5,925 nucleotides of DNA from Cyanobacteria bacterium OH_CDB_58 (GCA_023435965.1 JAEZLC010000199.1:1-5925), one strand, 5' to 3'; shown: positions 1 to 5,925, counted from the first letter of the stretch. Translations and numbers: made by a program. Notes: a model not told the origin generated them from the sequence alone.

Positions 1-695
1 ACGGGTTTAACGGGCTATATTTCATAGCAAGACCAGAAGGTGGAGAAAAGGAATTCGCATACTATCGTAAAAAGACGGCCGCGACAAATCTTTCAATAGA
101 TGACATTTCGTCAGACTACATCAAGAGTGCCTCTATCGTCTATGCTACAGGAGTTACTCAATCACTTTCTCTATCCGCAAAAGAAGCGGTTAAAAAAGCT
201 TTTACGCTCGCAAAAGAGCACAAAAACCTAGTGGCTTATGATCCTAACTATAGTCCTAAACTGTGGTCTAAGGATGAAGCTAAAGAAGCATTCTATGAAA
301 TAGAAGAAAATATAGATATTTTATTTTTAAATCTTAAAAACGACGCCCAAAAACTTTTGGAAATAATGTCGATAGATAAGTTAATCAAGTATTTCTGGGA
401 TAAGGGAATTTCGACCATAGTTGTTAAGTCAAGTGCTGACTGCGGCTATTACACAGGTTATCAGGGAGAAATCTTGTTTACCGAGTTCTGGGCAGATAGG
501 ATCGTTGATACGACGAGTGCAGGAGACGCTTTTAACGGCGGATTCCTTCACGCTATTGCGTCTGGCTTAACACCTTTTGAAGCAGTTCATATCGCGGCAA
601 TCGTCGCTGGATTGCAGTCTCAAAAAATAGGGGCTATAAAATCAATCCCGTTCAGAAAAGAAGTTTATTCTGTATACAAAGGTACAAATGGCTAA
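1..695 (+). CDS. PfkB-family sugar kinase, probably 2-keto-3-deoxygluconate kinase-like (5' partial)
   Basis: The open frame enters from the left edge (first full codon at position 3) and gives 230 residues, so roughly the first 80-100 residues of a usual ~310-340 aa kinase are missing. The family should phosphorylate a sugar or sugar acid with ATP in the cytoplasm. KDG-kinase-like landmarks appear in order: GLYFI near the left edge, then AYYRKKTAA, a TGVTQSLS segment, YDPNYSPKLW, and the PfkB signature 2 as DTTSAGDAFNGG at 507-542. The Asp of AGD (525-527) is the expected catalytic base. The usual DTTGAGD glycine is serine here, a substitution tolerated in this family. A GTG at 231 is in frame but is not the start, because conserved sequence continues upstream of it. 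The gene overlaps csaB by 8 nt, so the two are probably co-transcribed. The PfkB fold is secure; the exact substrate is inferred from motif resemblance and could be another keto-sugar or fructose. Confidence 0.85.
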   Translation, partial: GFNGLYFIARPEGGEKEFAYYRKKTAATNLSIDDISSDYIKSASIVYATGVTQSLSLSAKEAVKKAFTLAKEHKNLVAYDPNYSPKLWSKDEAKEAFYEIEENIDILFLNLKNDAQKLLEIMSIDKLIKYFWDKGISTIVVKSSADCGYYTGYQGEILFTEFWADRIVDTTSAGDAFNGGFLHAIASGLTPFEAVHIAAIVAGLQSQKIGAIKSIPFRKEVYSVYKGTNG

Positions 696-1716
696 GAAGA
701 TTTGTATTTCCGGGTATTATGGATTTGATAACTTCGGCGATGAAGGTATTTTGGGTATTCTTGTTCAAAATCTTTTTCAGATGGATATTGAAAATGAGGT
801 TACGGTCTTTTCCAGTAATCCTGACAAAACTTCTAAACGCTACGAAGTGAATTCGGTAAAGACATTCGATGTCGTTGGCATTTTGAATTCTCTTGAAAAA
901 TGCGATGTGCTTGTCTCAGGTGGTGGCAGTCTGCTTCAGGATGCGACCAGCTTAAAGAGTTTGATATATTACCTTTGGGTAATATTTATGGCTTATTATT
1001 ACAAGAAAAAAGTTATTATTTTCGCTCAGGGAATCGGCCCTATAAACAATCCTATAGCAAGATTTGTTACAAAAATGCTTTTAAAAAAGGCATCATACAT
1101 AAGCGTTAGAGATGAAAAAAGCTTGTATATGCTAAGAGGATGGGGTTTGAAGACAGAACTTGTGTCAGATCCTATGTGGAATTTGGAATTAGAGGATAGA
1201 AATCCTCAATGTAGAGTCGGAATCCAGCTTAGAAGTTGGAAAACTCTTTCGGACGAATTCGTTCTTGCATTGGCGAGAAGAGTGGGTGAAAAATTTTCTG
1301 ATAAAGAAGTTTATATATATTCTTTTCAGGATTCTCAGGATTACGATGTTTGCAAAAAATTTCAGAATTATTTGAGCTTGTGTAACGACACTATAAAGTC
1401 TACTTTGATTTATCAAAGGTCAAATAAAGAAATGATTGATTCTTTTAAGAACTTGGATGTCCTTATTGCGATGAGATACCATGCCTGCCTGCTTGCTCTT
1501 AAGTACGGAATACCTACCCTGCCGGTAAGTTATGATGAAAAGGTAGAGAAATTGGCCAAGGAGCTTGAGATTGATTTTCTTACTTTAAAAGATATTGAAA
1601 AAATTAATGAGGCACTTGAGGGGCTAAAAAATCTTGAGATGGGTGAAGTAAACGAAAAAGTAAAATCTATGAGATTAGATTTTACTCCCGTTTTCGATGT
1701 TATAAACAATTCTTGA
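688..1716 (+). CDS. csaB: Polysaccharide pyruvyl transferase CsaB
   Basis: A complete 342-aa protein of the polysaccharide pyruvyl transferase family. CsaB enzymes transfer pyruvate from phosphoenolpyruvate to a sugar (typically ManNAc) of a secondary cell-wall polymer. The resulting ketal is the anchor recognised by SLH domains of S-layer and other surface proteins. Visible landmarks are the N-terminal ISGYYGFDNFGDEGIL (residues 7-22), GGGSLLQD (78-85), AQGIGP (113-118), SVRDEKSL (139-146), SDPMWNLE (160-167), AMRYHACLLA (261-270, with the family's conserved His265 in an R-x-H context) and the C-terminal VSYDEKVEKLA (280-290). There is no signal peptide, as expected for a cytoplasmic enzyme. 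The hydrophobic stretch near 92-113 is part of the fold rather than a clear membrane anchor. The ATG at 688 is preceded by AAAGG (678-682) with 5-nt spacing and lies inside the end of the kinase gene, suggesting translational coupling. The family is certain; the exact acceptor sugar is not visible. Confidence 0.93.
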   Translation: MAKKICISGYYGFDNFGDEGILGILVQNLFQMDIENEVTVFSSNPDKTSKRYEVNSVKTFDVVGILNSLEKCDVLVSGGGSLLQDATSLKSLIYYLWVIFMAYYYKKKVIIFAQGIGPINNPIARFVTKMLLKKASYISVRDEKSLYMLRGWGLKTELVSDPMWNLELEDRNPQCRVGIQLRSWKTLSDEFVLALARRVGEKFSDKEVYIYSFQDSQDYDVCKKFQNYLSLCNDTIKSTLIYQRSNKEMIDSFKNLDVLIAMRYHACLLALKYGIPTLPVSYDEKVEKLAKELEIDFLTLKDIEKINEALEGLKNLEMGEVNEKVKSMRLDFTPVFDVINNS

Positions 1717-1722
1717 TAATCT

Positions 1723-2178
1723 TTAGATTATTGCCATTTGATTTGAAAGCTCATTTCTGATGTCCTCAACTGATACATAGTGTATCGGCGAGTTATCGTC
1801 TTTTCTTAGATATACATCTTTTATTCCTGCCTGAACTATGAATCTTTTGCATAATATGCATATAAAATCATGTCCGTATATGTACATTGTGGCATCTTTG
1901 CACCTGTCTTGACCTGCTTGGATTATAGCGTTCTGTTCGGCATGTATGCTTCTGCAAGTCTCGTATCTTGTTCCTGACGGAATATTGTTTTCTATTCTGT
2001 AGCATTTGCCCAGCTCCATACAGGAGATGACTTTTGAGGGTGTTCCGTTGTAGCCGGATGCTTTGATCTTTTTGTCTTCTCCGACTATCACAGCCCCCAC
2101 TTGAGCTCTAATGCAGTTAGAGCGAGAAGCACATGTTTTTGCAATTTCTAAAAAGTAGTCATTCCAAGGTTTTATCAT
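1723..2178 (-). CDS. dCMP deaminase (ComEB-type cytidine/deoxycytidylate deaminase)
   Basis: A complete 151-aa zinc deaminase expected to convert dCMP to dUMP, which feeds thymidylate synthesis. The zinc site is visible as HAEQNAI (His79, Glu81 as proton shuttle) and Cys107/Cys110. Upstream are the family's GYNGTP segment (42-47) and a cysteine-containing insert (Cys53, Cys59, Cys75), typical of deoxycytidylate deaminases rather than of free cytidine or tRNA adenosine deaminases. The usual PCxxC motif reads ICILC, so the proline is replaced, but both zinc cysteines remain. The CKRFIVQAGI stretch that follows fits the ComEB-like branch. It is the last gene of the minus-strand operon. Its ATG is 10 nt after the UPF0210 stop codon and has AAGGA with 7-nt spacing. 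The family is clear. dCMP as substrate is the standard assignment, and dCTP/dTTP allosteric control is known for relatives but cannot be read from this sequence. Confidence 0.9.
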   Translation of the reverse strand: MIKPWNDYFLEIAKTCASRSNCIRAQVGAVIVGEDKKIKASGYNGTPSKVISCMELGKCYRIENNIPSGTRYETCRSIHAEQNAIIQAGQDRCKDATMYIYGHDFICILCKRFIVQAGIKDVYLRKDDNSPIHYVSVEDIRNELSNQMAII

Positions 2179-2188
2179 TTTTAATTCC

Positions 2189-3556
2189 TTAATTATTTAA
2201 GCTGTGAATTGGTGCCGGAATTCTTCCTGCACGTCTTACAAAGTTTGTTGAAGATAATGAGTTGACAGGCATGATCGGAGCTTCACCCAAAAGTCCTCCG
2301 TATACGGCCATATCTCCTACTTTTTTGCCGGGAACAGGTATTATTCTGACGGCGGTAGTTTTTTTGTTTATCATTCCTATTGCCATTTCATCTGCTATGA
2401 TTCCGGCTATAGTATCTACCGGAGTGTCTCCAGGGATTGCTATCATATCTAATCCTACAGAGCATACTGAGGTCATTGCTTCAAGTTTATCAAAAGTAAG
2501 ATAGCCTTTACCTGCCGCTTCAATCATTCCTGCATCTTCCGATACGGGAATAAAAGCACCGGATAGGCCGCCAACATGGGAGCTTGCCATGATTCCGCCT
2601 TTTTTAACCGCATCGTTCAGCATCGCCAACGCCGCTGTAGTACCGTGAGCACCCGCGTGTTCCAGTCCCATAGCCTGAAATATCCCCGCAACACTGTCGC
2701 CTGGTGCAGGAGTCGGTGCAAGGGAAAGATCAATTACCCCGAAAGGAATAGCCAATCTTTGTGCCATCTTCCTACCGATAAGTTCACCGGTTGTTGTTAT
2801 TTTAAATGCGATTTGTTTGATTTTATTCGCTACTTCTCCCAGATCCGCGTCTTTTGGCAGAGACTCTACCGCTGCTCTTACAACTCCCGGGCCGGATACT
2901 CCTATGTTTAGGGCGCATTCGGGTTCTCCTATTCCGTGAAAAGCACCTGCCATAAACGGATTATCGCTTGGAGCGTTACAGAAGCATACAAGTTTTGCAG
3001 CACCAATTCCGTCGGCATCTGCCGTCAGTTCTGCTGATTGTTTTATGATTTCTGCCATTTTTAAAACCGCGTGCATATTTATTCCTGCTTTTGAAGAAGC
3101 AAGGTTTATTGAAGAGCATATTTTGTTTGTTGAAGCTAAAGCTTCAGGGATACTGGACATAAGCATCATATCCCCTTTTGTGCATCCTTTTTCAACTAGA
3201 GCGCCAAATCCTCCGATGAAATCGACCCCGACTTCTTCCGCTGCTTTATCCAAAACTTTTGCAAGGTATACATAGTCATATTCATTGCAAGACTCACCCA
3301 CTAGGGATATAGGAGTTACTGCAATTCTTTTGTTTACTATGGGAATGGAATATTCGTCTTCTATTTCGTTTGCGTATGTTCCAAGATATTTTGCGTATCT
3401 AACAATTTTTTCGTAAATTTTATCGCCGGTTCTTCTGACATCTTCGCTGGCACAGTCTCTTAAGCTTAAAGACAGAGTCACAGTTCTTATATCAAGGTTG
3501 TGAACCTTAATCATATTTATTGTTTCTAAAATTGAATCAGTACTAAAAAAACTCAT
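2189..3556 (-). CDS. UPF0210 / DUF711 ("PFL family") protein
   Basis: A complete 455-aa member of the UPF0210/DUF711 family, whose biochemical role is not established. Conserved blocks appear along the full length: [15 protein letters not shown] (21-35), [14 protein letters not shown] (70-83), [10 protein letters not shown] (115-124), [20 protein letters not shown] (192-211), [10 protein letters not shown] (219-228), [19 protein letters not shown] (272-290), [20 protein letters not shown] (325-344), [11 protein letters not shown] (368-378) and the C-terminal [13 protein letters not shown] (441-453). The databank label 'PFL family' reflects a structural likeness to pyruvate formate-lyase. I see no glycyl-radical R-V-x-G-Y motif near the C-terminus, so radical chemistry should not be assumed. 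No signal peptide or membrane segment is evident. The start ATG has AAGGGG 5 nt upstream, and that site overlaps the stop codon of the ACT-domain gene; the two families are commonly found side by side. Family membership is very secure, function unknown. Confidence 0.93.
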   Translation of the reverse strand: MSFFSTDSILETINMIKVHNLDIRTVTLSLSLRDCASEDVRRTGDKIYEKIVRYAKYLGTYANEIEDEYSIPIVNKRIAVTPISLVGESCNEYDYVYLAKVLDKAAEEVGVDFIGGFGALVEKGCTKGDMMLMSSIPEALASTNKICSSINLASSKAGINMHAVLKMAEIIKQSAELTADADGIGAAKLVCFCNAPSDNPFMAGAFHGIGEPECALNIGVSGPGVVRAAVESLPKDADLGEVANKIKQIAFKITTTGELIGRKMAQRLAIPFGVIDLSLAPTPAPGDSVAGIFQAMGLEHAGAHGTTAALAMLNDAVKKGGIMASSHVGGLSGAFIPVSEDAGMIEAAGKGYLTFDKLEAMTSVCSVGLDMIAIPGDTPVDTIAGIIADEMAIGMINKKTTAVRIIPVPGKKVGDMAVYGGLLGEAPIMPVNSLSSTNFVRRAGRIPAPIHSLNN

Positions 3557-3565
3557 TGTGACCCC

Positions 3566-3844
3566 TTAAATCGTGTGCATTTTGTCGAAAATCTGTTTTT
3601 TCTGAACCCAGATTTCCATACCTAAGTTTTGTCCGACTTCAAGCAAGCCTTCTTTTATTTCTTTGAATGAAAATTCAGACTGACTTATGTTTCCAAGCAA
3701 GAACATAACAAAATAATCTTGCATAATTGTTTGCTTAATGTCTTCTATATTAACCTTGTATTTTGCTAGTGCTGCTGTTAGTTCGGCAACAATCCCCACC
3801 TTGTCCGCACCAAGAAGGGTTACAATAATTTTTTCTTCTTTCAT
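3566..3844 (-). CDS. ACT domain-containing protein, UPF0237 family
   Basis: A complete 92-aa protein consisting essentially of one ACT domain, a small-molecule (often amino-acid) sensing fold. The first strand and loop carry LGADKVGIVAELTAALA (11-27), with the family's G-x-D-x-x-G-I-V/I-A turn. The second block is VNIEDIKQTIMQDYFVM (31-47), and the C-terminus ends IFDKMHTI (85-92), matching the IF-x-x-MH ending usual in UPF0237. ACT proteins of this type are related to the GcvR-like regulatory group, but they have no catalytic or DNA-binding domain of their own, so a role as ligand-sensing partner of the adjacent UPF0210 protein is an inference from their recurrent pairing. It is the first gene of the minus-strand operon. 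The ATG has GAGG (3851-3854 on the minus strand) with 6-nt spacing, and its TAA is 9 nt before the UPF0210 ATG. Confidence 0.92.
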   Translation of the reverse strand: MKEEKIIVTLLGADKVGIVAELTAALAKYKVNIEDIKQTIMQDYFVMFLLGNISQSEFSFKEIKEGLLEVGQNLGMEIWVQKKQIFDKMHTI

Positions 3845-3868
3845 TATTTACCTCGAGTACTCTTTATA

Positions 3869-3883
3869 TGAACTATTGTATCA
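3869..3883 (-). promoter_or_regulatory. Candidate promoter of the ACT-UPF0210-dCMP deaminase operon
   Basis: On the minus strand positions 3883-3875 read TGATACAAT, an extended -10 element (TGn followed by TACAAT, five of six matches to TATAAT). Transcription would begin near 3868, leaving a leader of about 24 nt that contains the GAGG ribosome site. No good -35 hexamer lies 16-18 nt upstream, which is tolerable for an extended -10 promoter. The element overlaps the TATTGT half-site cluster, so a protein bound there would compete with RNA polymerase. This is sequence reading only; the region is AT-rich and chance -10 matches are common. Confidence 0.35.
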
Positions 3884-3908
3884 CAATATATTGTTGCAAT
3901 TGTATTGT
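3874..3908. promoter_or_regulatory. Candidate operator: cluster of TATTGT half-sites in the divergent control region
   Basis: TATTGT occurs three times on the plus strand, at 3874-3879, 3889-3894 and 3903-3908 (start spacings 15 and 14 nt), and its inverse ACAATA occurs at 3883-3888. This creates a perfect inverted repeat TATTGT-ATC-ACAATA (3874-3888) and an overlapping perfect 12-bp palindrome ACAATATATTGT (3883-3894). A further ATTGT lies at 3899-3903. The whole gap between the divergent starts is 138 nt (3845-3982), and this cluster lies on the side nearer the ACT-domain gene. Spacing of about one and a half helical turns, the mixed direct and inverted arrangement and the location next to two HTH-WYL genes suggest an operator for those regulators. 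For the plus-strand genes only weak -10 candidates are seen (TAAAAT at 3949-3954, TATAGC at 3954-3959), with no convincing -35. Confidence 0.45.
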
Positions 3909-3982
3909 TAAGTTTAGTCAAAAACACAACTAATATTGCATTTTGAGATAAAATATAGCTTAGATAGTTTGTTTGGGAATGT

Positions 3983-4924
3983 ATGAGGAAGAAACCGATT
4001 TTAAGTTCTGGTGCTAATGAAATGAATATAAGTCTTACGGCTTATAGGTCACTGCTTGTGCTTGGCTTATTGATGGAAAAGCCAATGAGCAGGGATGAAA
4101 TAGCAAATGTTTTTAAATGCAATCACATTACTTCTAAGTCTTTTTCTCTTGATACGGTGAGGGTTACTATAAATACTCTTAAAGCCGCAGGCTGTGTTAT
4201 TTCTAGACCAACTTGTAAAAATGAGTATAAATACGTCTTGCTTTCGCACCCATTTAGGATAGAAATTTCTGATGAACAAATAGATTGTCTTAATCAAATA
4301 AGGAAAAACCTGTCTCAGATAGGTGATTGGCAGTTAGTTTTGTCCATAAATGATTTTTATAATAATGTAGTCGCAAAGACTCAAAACGAATCCAAAATTG
4401 AACTGATAAAAAATGCAGAGCTCTTGATTGAAATTGATAAAACCGTATTGAAAACTTTGTCTGCAAAATCTATAAAAAATAAAGAGTTGATTGTTAAATA
4501 TGATTCTCCTGAATTTGGAGAAGAAGAGTTGAAAATAATTGCGGATAAAATATTTTACGAAGAGGGTAAGCTTTATTTGTGGTGTTATTCGCACAAGTAC
4601 GATTCATTTAGTTATTTAAGGGTAGATAAAATCAAAGAAGTTTCTGTCGTGAGCATAGCATCTAAAGCCATAAAAAGAGAAGAATATACAGTGGTTTACA
4701 AGATAAAAGGAGATTCTTTTCAAATCTTTAAACCAGAGCCAACGGAGAGAATAATTGAGAGAAATGGTAGTTATCTCGTAATTGAAGCTCTTGTTTATAA
4801 CGAGTTTAAGCTTATTCAGAGACTTTTGTCATTTGGGGCGGATTTCTATTTAATTTCTCCCGATTCTTTGAAGTCGAAAATTATTTCTAAATTAAAGACC
4901 ATCAAACAGGGGTATGTGCTATGA
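3983..4924 (+). CDS. HTH-WYL transcriptional regulator, first of a tandem pair
   Basis: A complete 313-aa regulator with the usual order of a WYL protein. An N-terminal winged helix-turn-helix lies at about 18-90 (YRSLLVLGLLMEKPMSRDEI, then a recognition-helix region SLDTVRVTINTLKAAG). A WYL domain follows at about 165-225, and a C-terminal WCX-like segment ends in FGADFYLISPDSLKSKI (284-300). The name-giving WYL tripeptide is LYL (197-199, bases 4571-4579), followed by the basic pair Arg213/Lys216 in YLRVDKIKEV, which matches the usual frldRI segment. WYL domains bind ligands such as nucleic acid or nucleotides and control the attached HTH. The start is set by ATG at 3983 with a modest GGGA 5 nt upstream; Met14 (base 4022) is a possible alternative that keeps the whole HTH. 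The stop overlaps the next start as ATGA, so the two proteins are probably made together. The family is secure; target and ligand are unknown. Confidence 0.88.
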   Translation: MRKKPILSSGANEMNISLTAYRSLLVLGLLMEKPMSRDEIANVFKCNHITSKSFSLDTVRVTINTLKAAGCVISRPTCKNEYKYVLLSHPFRIEISDEQIDCLNQIRKNLSQIGDWQLVLSINDFYNNVVAKTQNESKIELIKNAELLIEIDKTVLKTLSAKSIKNKELIVKYDSPEFGEEELKIIADKIFYEEGKLYLWCYSHKYDSFSYLRVDKIKEVSVVSIASKAIKREEYTVVYKIKGDSFQIFKPEPTERIIERNGSYLVIEALVYNEFKLIQRLLSFGADFYLISPDSLKSKIISKLKTIKQGYVL

Positions 4925-5859
4925 AGAGTAAATCTTTGAAAAAAAACGATACCAGCTTAAGGGTGCTTGAAATTCTTAAAATGCTTATTAGAGAGCCGAT
5001 TTCGGGTGAGGATCTCATAAGAAAAATTGAAAAGAAGCAAAATATTGAAAATATCTATACAAAAGAAACTCTGTCAAAATATTTCAATACTCTTGAGATG
5101 GTAGGATTGAAAATTCAAAAGAATAAAAATGATGGCAAATATTCTCTAAAAAATTTACCAGTGGAAATCTCGTTAGAAGAGAATGAATTGAGACTGCTCT
5201 GTTTGATAGACGGGTATGTAAAAAGTCTTTATCAAAGAAGACTGGAGGTTCCTCTTGCCGAACTTAAAAGGAATTTGGTAAATAGTTTTTCTAAGGATAC
5301 TTTGGCTTTGTACCGCTCCATCAAAGCAAATAACAAGATGAAAATAGCTATAGATTCTTTATGCAACGAATCTGTTATAAGACTTCTTGAGAAATATTGT
5401 GTTGATTCTCAAAAACTTAAAATAGGCTATTTGAGTAAATCAAACAAATCTACAGAAATATATACGGTAGAACCTAAAGCTATCCAGTACGAGTTGGATA
5501 AAGTTTATTTGATTGTTTATAATCCCAGAATTTCCAGAAATCAGAAATTGCTTGTTCAGAACATAATCCATGTAGTTCAGCTTCCGCAAAAAGTTAATTT
5601 TGTTTCAACTCCTAATACTCTTGTTTTTGAATTGAGAGGAAGATTGTCCAAGTCTTATAAACTAAAAGATGGTGAAAAAATTATAAATTATACGAAAAAT
5701 AATATAATTGTATCAAACGCTTCTGAAGATAAAATGTTATTATTTAAAAGGCTCCTGAAATATGGAGAAAACTGTAAAATTCTTCAGCCTGCAGACGCAA
5801 AAAGAGAGTTTGTGGAGTTTGTGGACAATGTCATAGCCAATCTTAATAAAGGTGAATAG
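4921..5859 (+). CDS. HTH-WYL transcriptional regulator, second of a tandem pair (divergent WYL pocket)
   Basis: A complete 312-aa paralogue of the preceding protein, with which it can be aligned end to end by eye: HTH region TSLRVLEILKMLIREPISGE (11-30) and TKETLSKYFNTLEMVG (47-62), a shared VEISLEENEL linker (81-90, compare FRIEISDEQI in the first protein), a WYL-like domain at about 165-220 and a C-terminal YGENCKILQPADAKREF (281-297). The WYL tripeptide is VYL (195-197, bases 5503-5511), within EPKAIQYELDKVYLIVYNP. The following strand reads KLLVQNIIHV, where other WYL proteins have a basic frldRI pattern, so the usual pocket arginines appear to be gone. The start is the ATG overlapping the previous stop by 4 nt, with AGGGG (4908-4912) 8 nt upstream. 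The tandem, similar-length arrangement recalls PafB/PafC of actinobacteria, which work as a heterodimer. Calling it a WYL regulator is fairly secure from the pair; DNA target and ligand are unknown. Confidence 0.82.
   Translation: MKSKSLKKNDTSLRVLEILKMLIREPISGEDLIRKIEKKQNIENIYTKETLSKYFNTLEMVGLKIQKNKNDGKYSLKNLPVEISLEENELRLLCLIDGYVKSLYQRRLEVPLAELKRNLVNSFSKDTLALYRSIKANNKMKIAIDSLCNESVIRLLEKYCVDSQKLKIGYLSKSNKSTEIYTVEPKAIQYELDKVYLIVYNPRISRNQKLLVQNIIHVVQLPQKVNFVSTPNTLVFELRGRLSKSYKLKDGEKIINYTKNNIIVSNASEDKMLLFKRLLKYGENCKILQPADAKREFVEFVDNVIANLNKGE
5848..5855 (+). promoter_or_regulatory. Ribosome binding site that selects a TTG start
   Basis: AAAGGTGA lies 5 nt before TTG at 5861, with AGG 8 nt from the start codon, an ideal distance. 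The alternative in-frame GTG at 5852 sits inside this site and has no Shine-Dalgarno of its own, so TTG is preferred. The site lies in the last codons of the second WYL gene. Confidence 0.7.
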
Positions 5860-5860
5860 T

Positions 5861-5925
5861 TTGAAAAACATAGCACTAATACCAATTGATAACAGACCTG
5901 TTTGTTATTCCCTGCCGTTGCAAAT
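5861..5925 (+). CDS. DUF4127 family protein, N-terminus only (3' partial)
   Basis: Only the first 21 codons are inside the window. After the TTG start the product reads KNIALIPIDNRPVCYSLPLQ, which matches the characteristic N-terminus of DUF4127 proteins (a short hydrophobic strand, then P-x-D-x-R-P-V and a following Y). Members are usually around 500 aa and have no established function. The gene begins 1 nt after the stop of the second WYL regulator and so is almost certainly in the same operon. The start could be the in-frame GTG at 5852, but the ribosome site favours TTG. The assignment rests on a short but distinctive motif. Confidence 0.65.
   Translation, partial: MKNIALIPIDNRPVCYSLPLQ

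Noticed and set aside
231..695. A stand-alone 154-aa protein starting at GTG 231
   Set aside because: The frame is open to the left edge and the upstream residues match the KDG-kinase family, so this GTG is an internal valine of a partial gene.
900..1416. Open frames at 900-1109 (plus) and 1189-1416 (minus) inside csaB
   Set aside because: Both lie wholly within a well-conserved gene, and their translations look like no known family.
1716..1731. Inverted repeat ATAATC-TTTA-GATTAT as an intrinsic terminator
   Set aside because: The stem is six pairs with only one G-C and lacks a following T-run in either direction; too weak to call as a terminator.
2262..3275. Several plus-strand open frames (2262-2504, 2576-2911, 3045-3275) opposite the UPF0210 gene
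   Set aside because: They are mirror-frame shadows of a highly conserved minus-strand gene, with no recognisable domains or ribosome sites.
2189..3556. Glycyl-radical enzyme activity suggested by the 'PFL family' name
   Set aside because: There is no R-V-x-G-Y glycyl-radical motif near the C-terminus, and no activating enzyme gene is present in the window.
3979..3985. ATG at 3979 as an alternative start of the first WYL gene
   Set aside because: It is in a different frame from the WYL coding sequence and overlaps the true ATG at 3983.
4067..4594. Minus-strand open frames 4067-4297 and 4334-4594 inside the first WYL gene
   Set aside because: AT-rich shadow frames with Phe/Ile-rich low-complexity translations and no start signals.
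5852..5860. GTG 5852 as the DUF4127 start
   Set aside because: It lies within the AAAGGTGA ribosome site that is correctly spaced for TTG 5861, and has no site of its own upstream.

Overview
This is a compact, AT-rich bacterial chromosomal window with ordinary metabolic and regulatory genes. I see no mobile element, CRISPR array, rRNA or tRNA. Well-formed Shine-Dalgarno sites, short or overlapping gene junctions and a TTG start fit a low-GC bacterium. The gene set (CsaB-type pyruvyl transferase, the UPF0237/UPF0210 pair, a ComEB-type dCMP deaminase, WYL regulators and DUF4127) is most familiar from Bacillota such as Clostridia. Low-GC relatives of cyanobacteria (Vampirovibrionia/Melainabacteria) are an alternative. 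The phylum cannot be settled from this window.

Layout. (1) Positions 1-1716, plus strand: the C-terminal two thirds or more of a PfkB-type sugar kinase resembling 2-keto-3-deoxygluconate kinase. It overlaps by 8 nt a complete csaB, whose product should pyruvylate a cell-wall polysaccharide. (2) Positions 1723-3844, minus strand: a tight three-gene operon read right to left. It encodes an ACT-domain protein (UPF0237), a UPF0210/DUF711 protein and a dCMP deaminase, with 9-10 nt gaps and each downstream Shine-Dalgarno touching the preceding stop codon. Its end converges on csaB with only 6 nt between the stop codons. (3) Positions 3845-3982: a 138-nt divergent control region with a cluster of TATTGT half-sites, including a perfect 12-bp palindrome over a plausible promoter for the minus-strand operon. 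(4) Positions 3983-5925, plus strand: two paralogous HTH-WYL regulators joined by an ATGA overlap, then, 1 nt after the second stop, the start of a DUF4127 gene that runs off the window.

How the parts may work together (inference). The paired WYL proteins resemble the PafB/PafC arrangement and could act as a heterodimer. The divergent promoter region with repeated half-sites is the natural place for them to control themselves, DUF4127 and perhaps the ACT-UPF0210-dCMP deaminase operon. The second WYL protein has lost the usual basic residues of the WYL ligand pocket, which suggests a division of labour within the pair. The functions of UPF0210 and DUF4127 are not established, so this neighbourhood is the part most worth following up.
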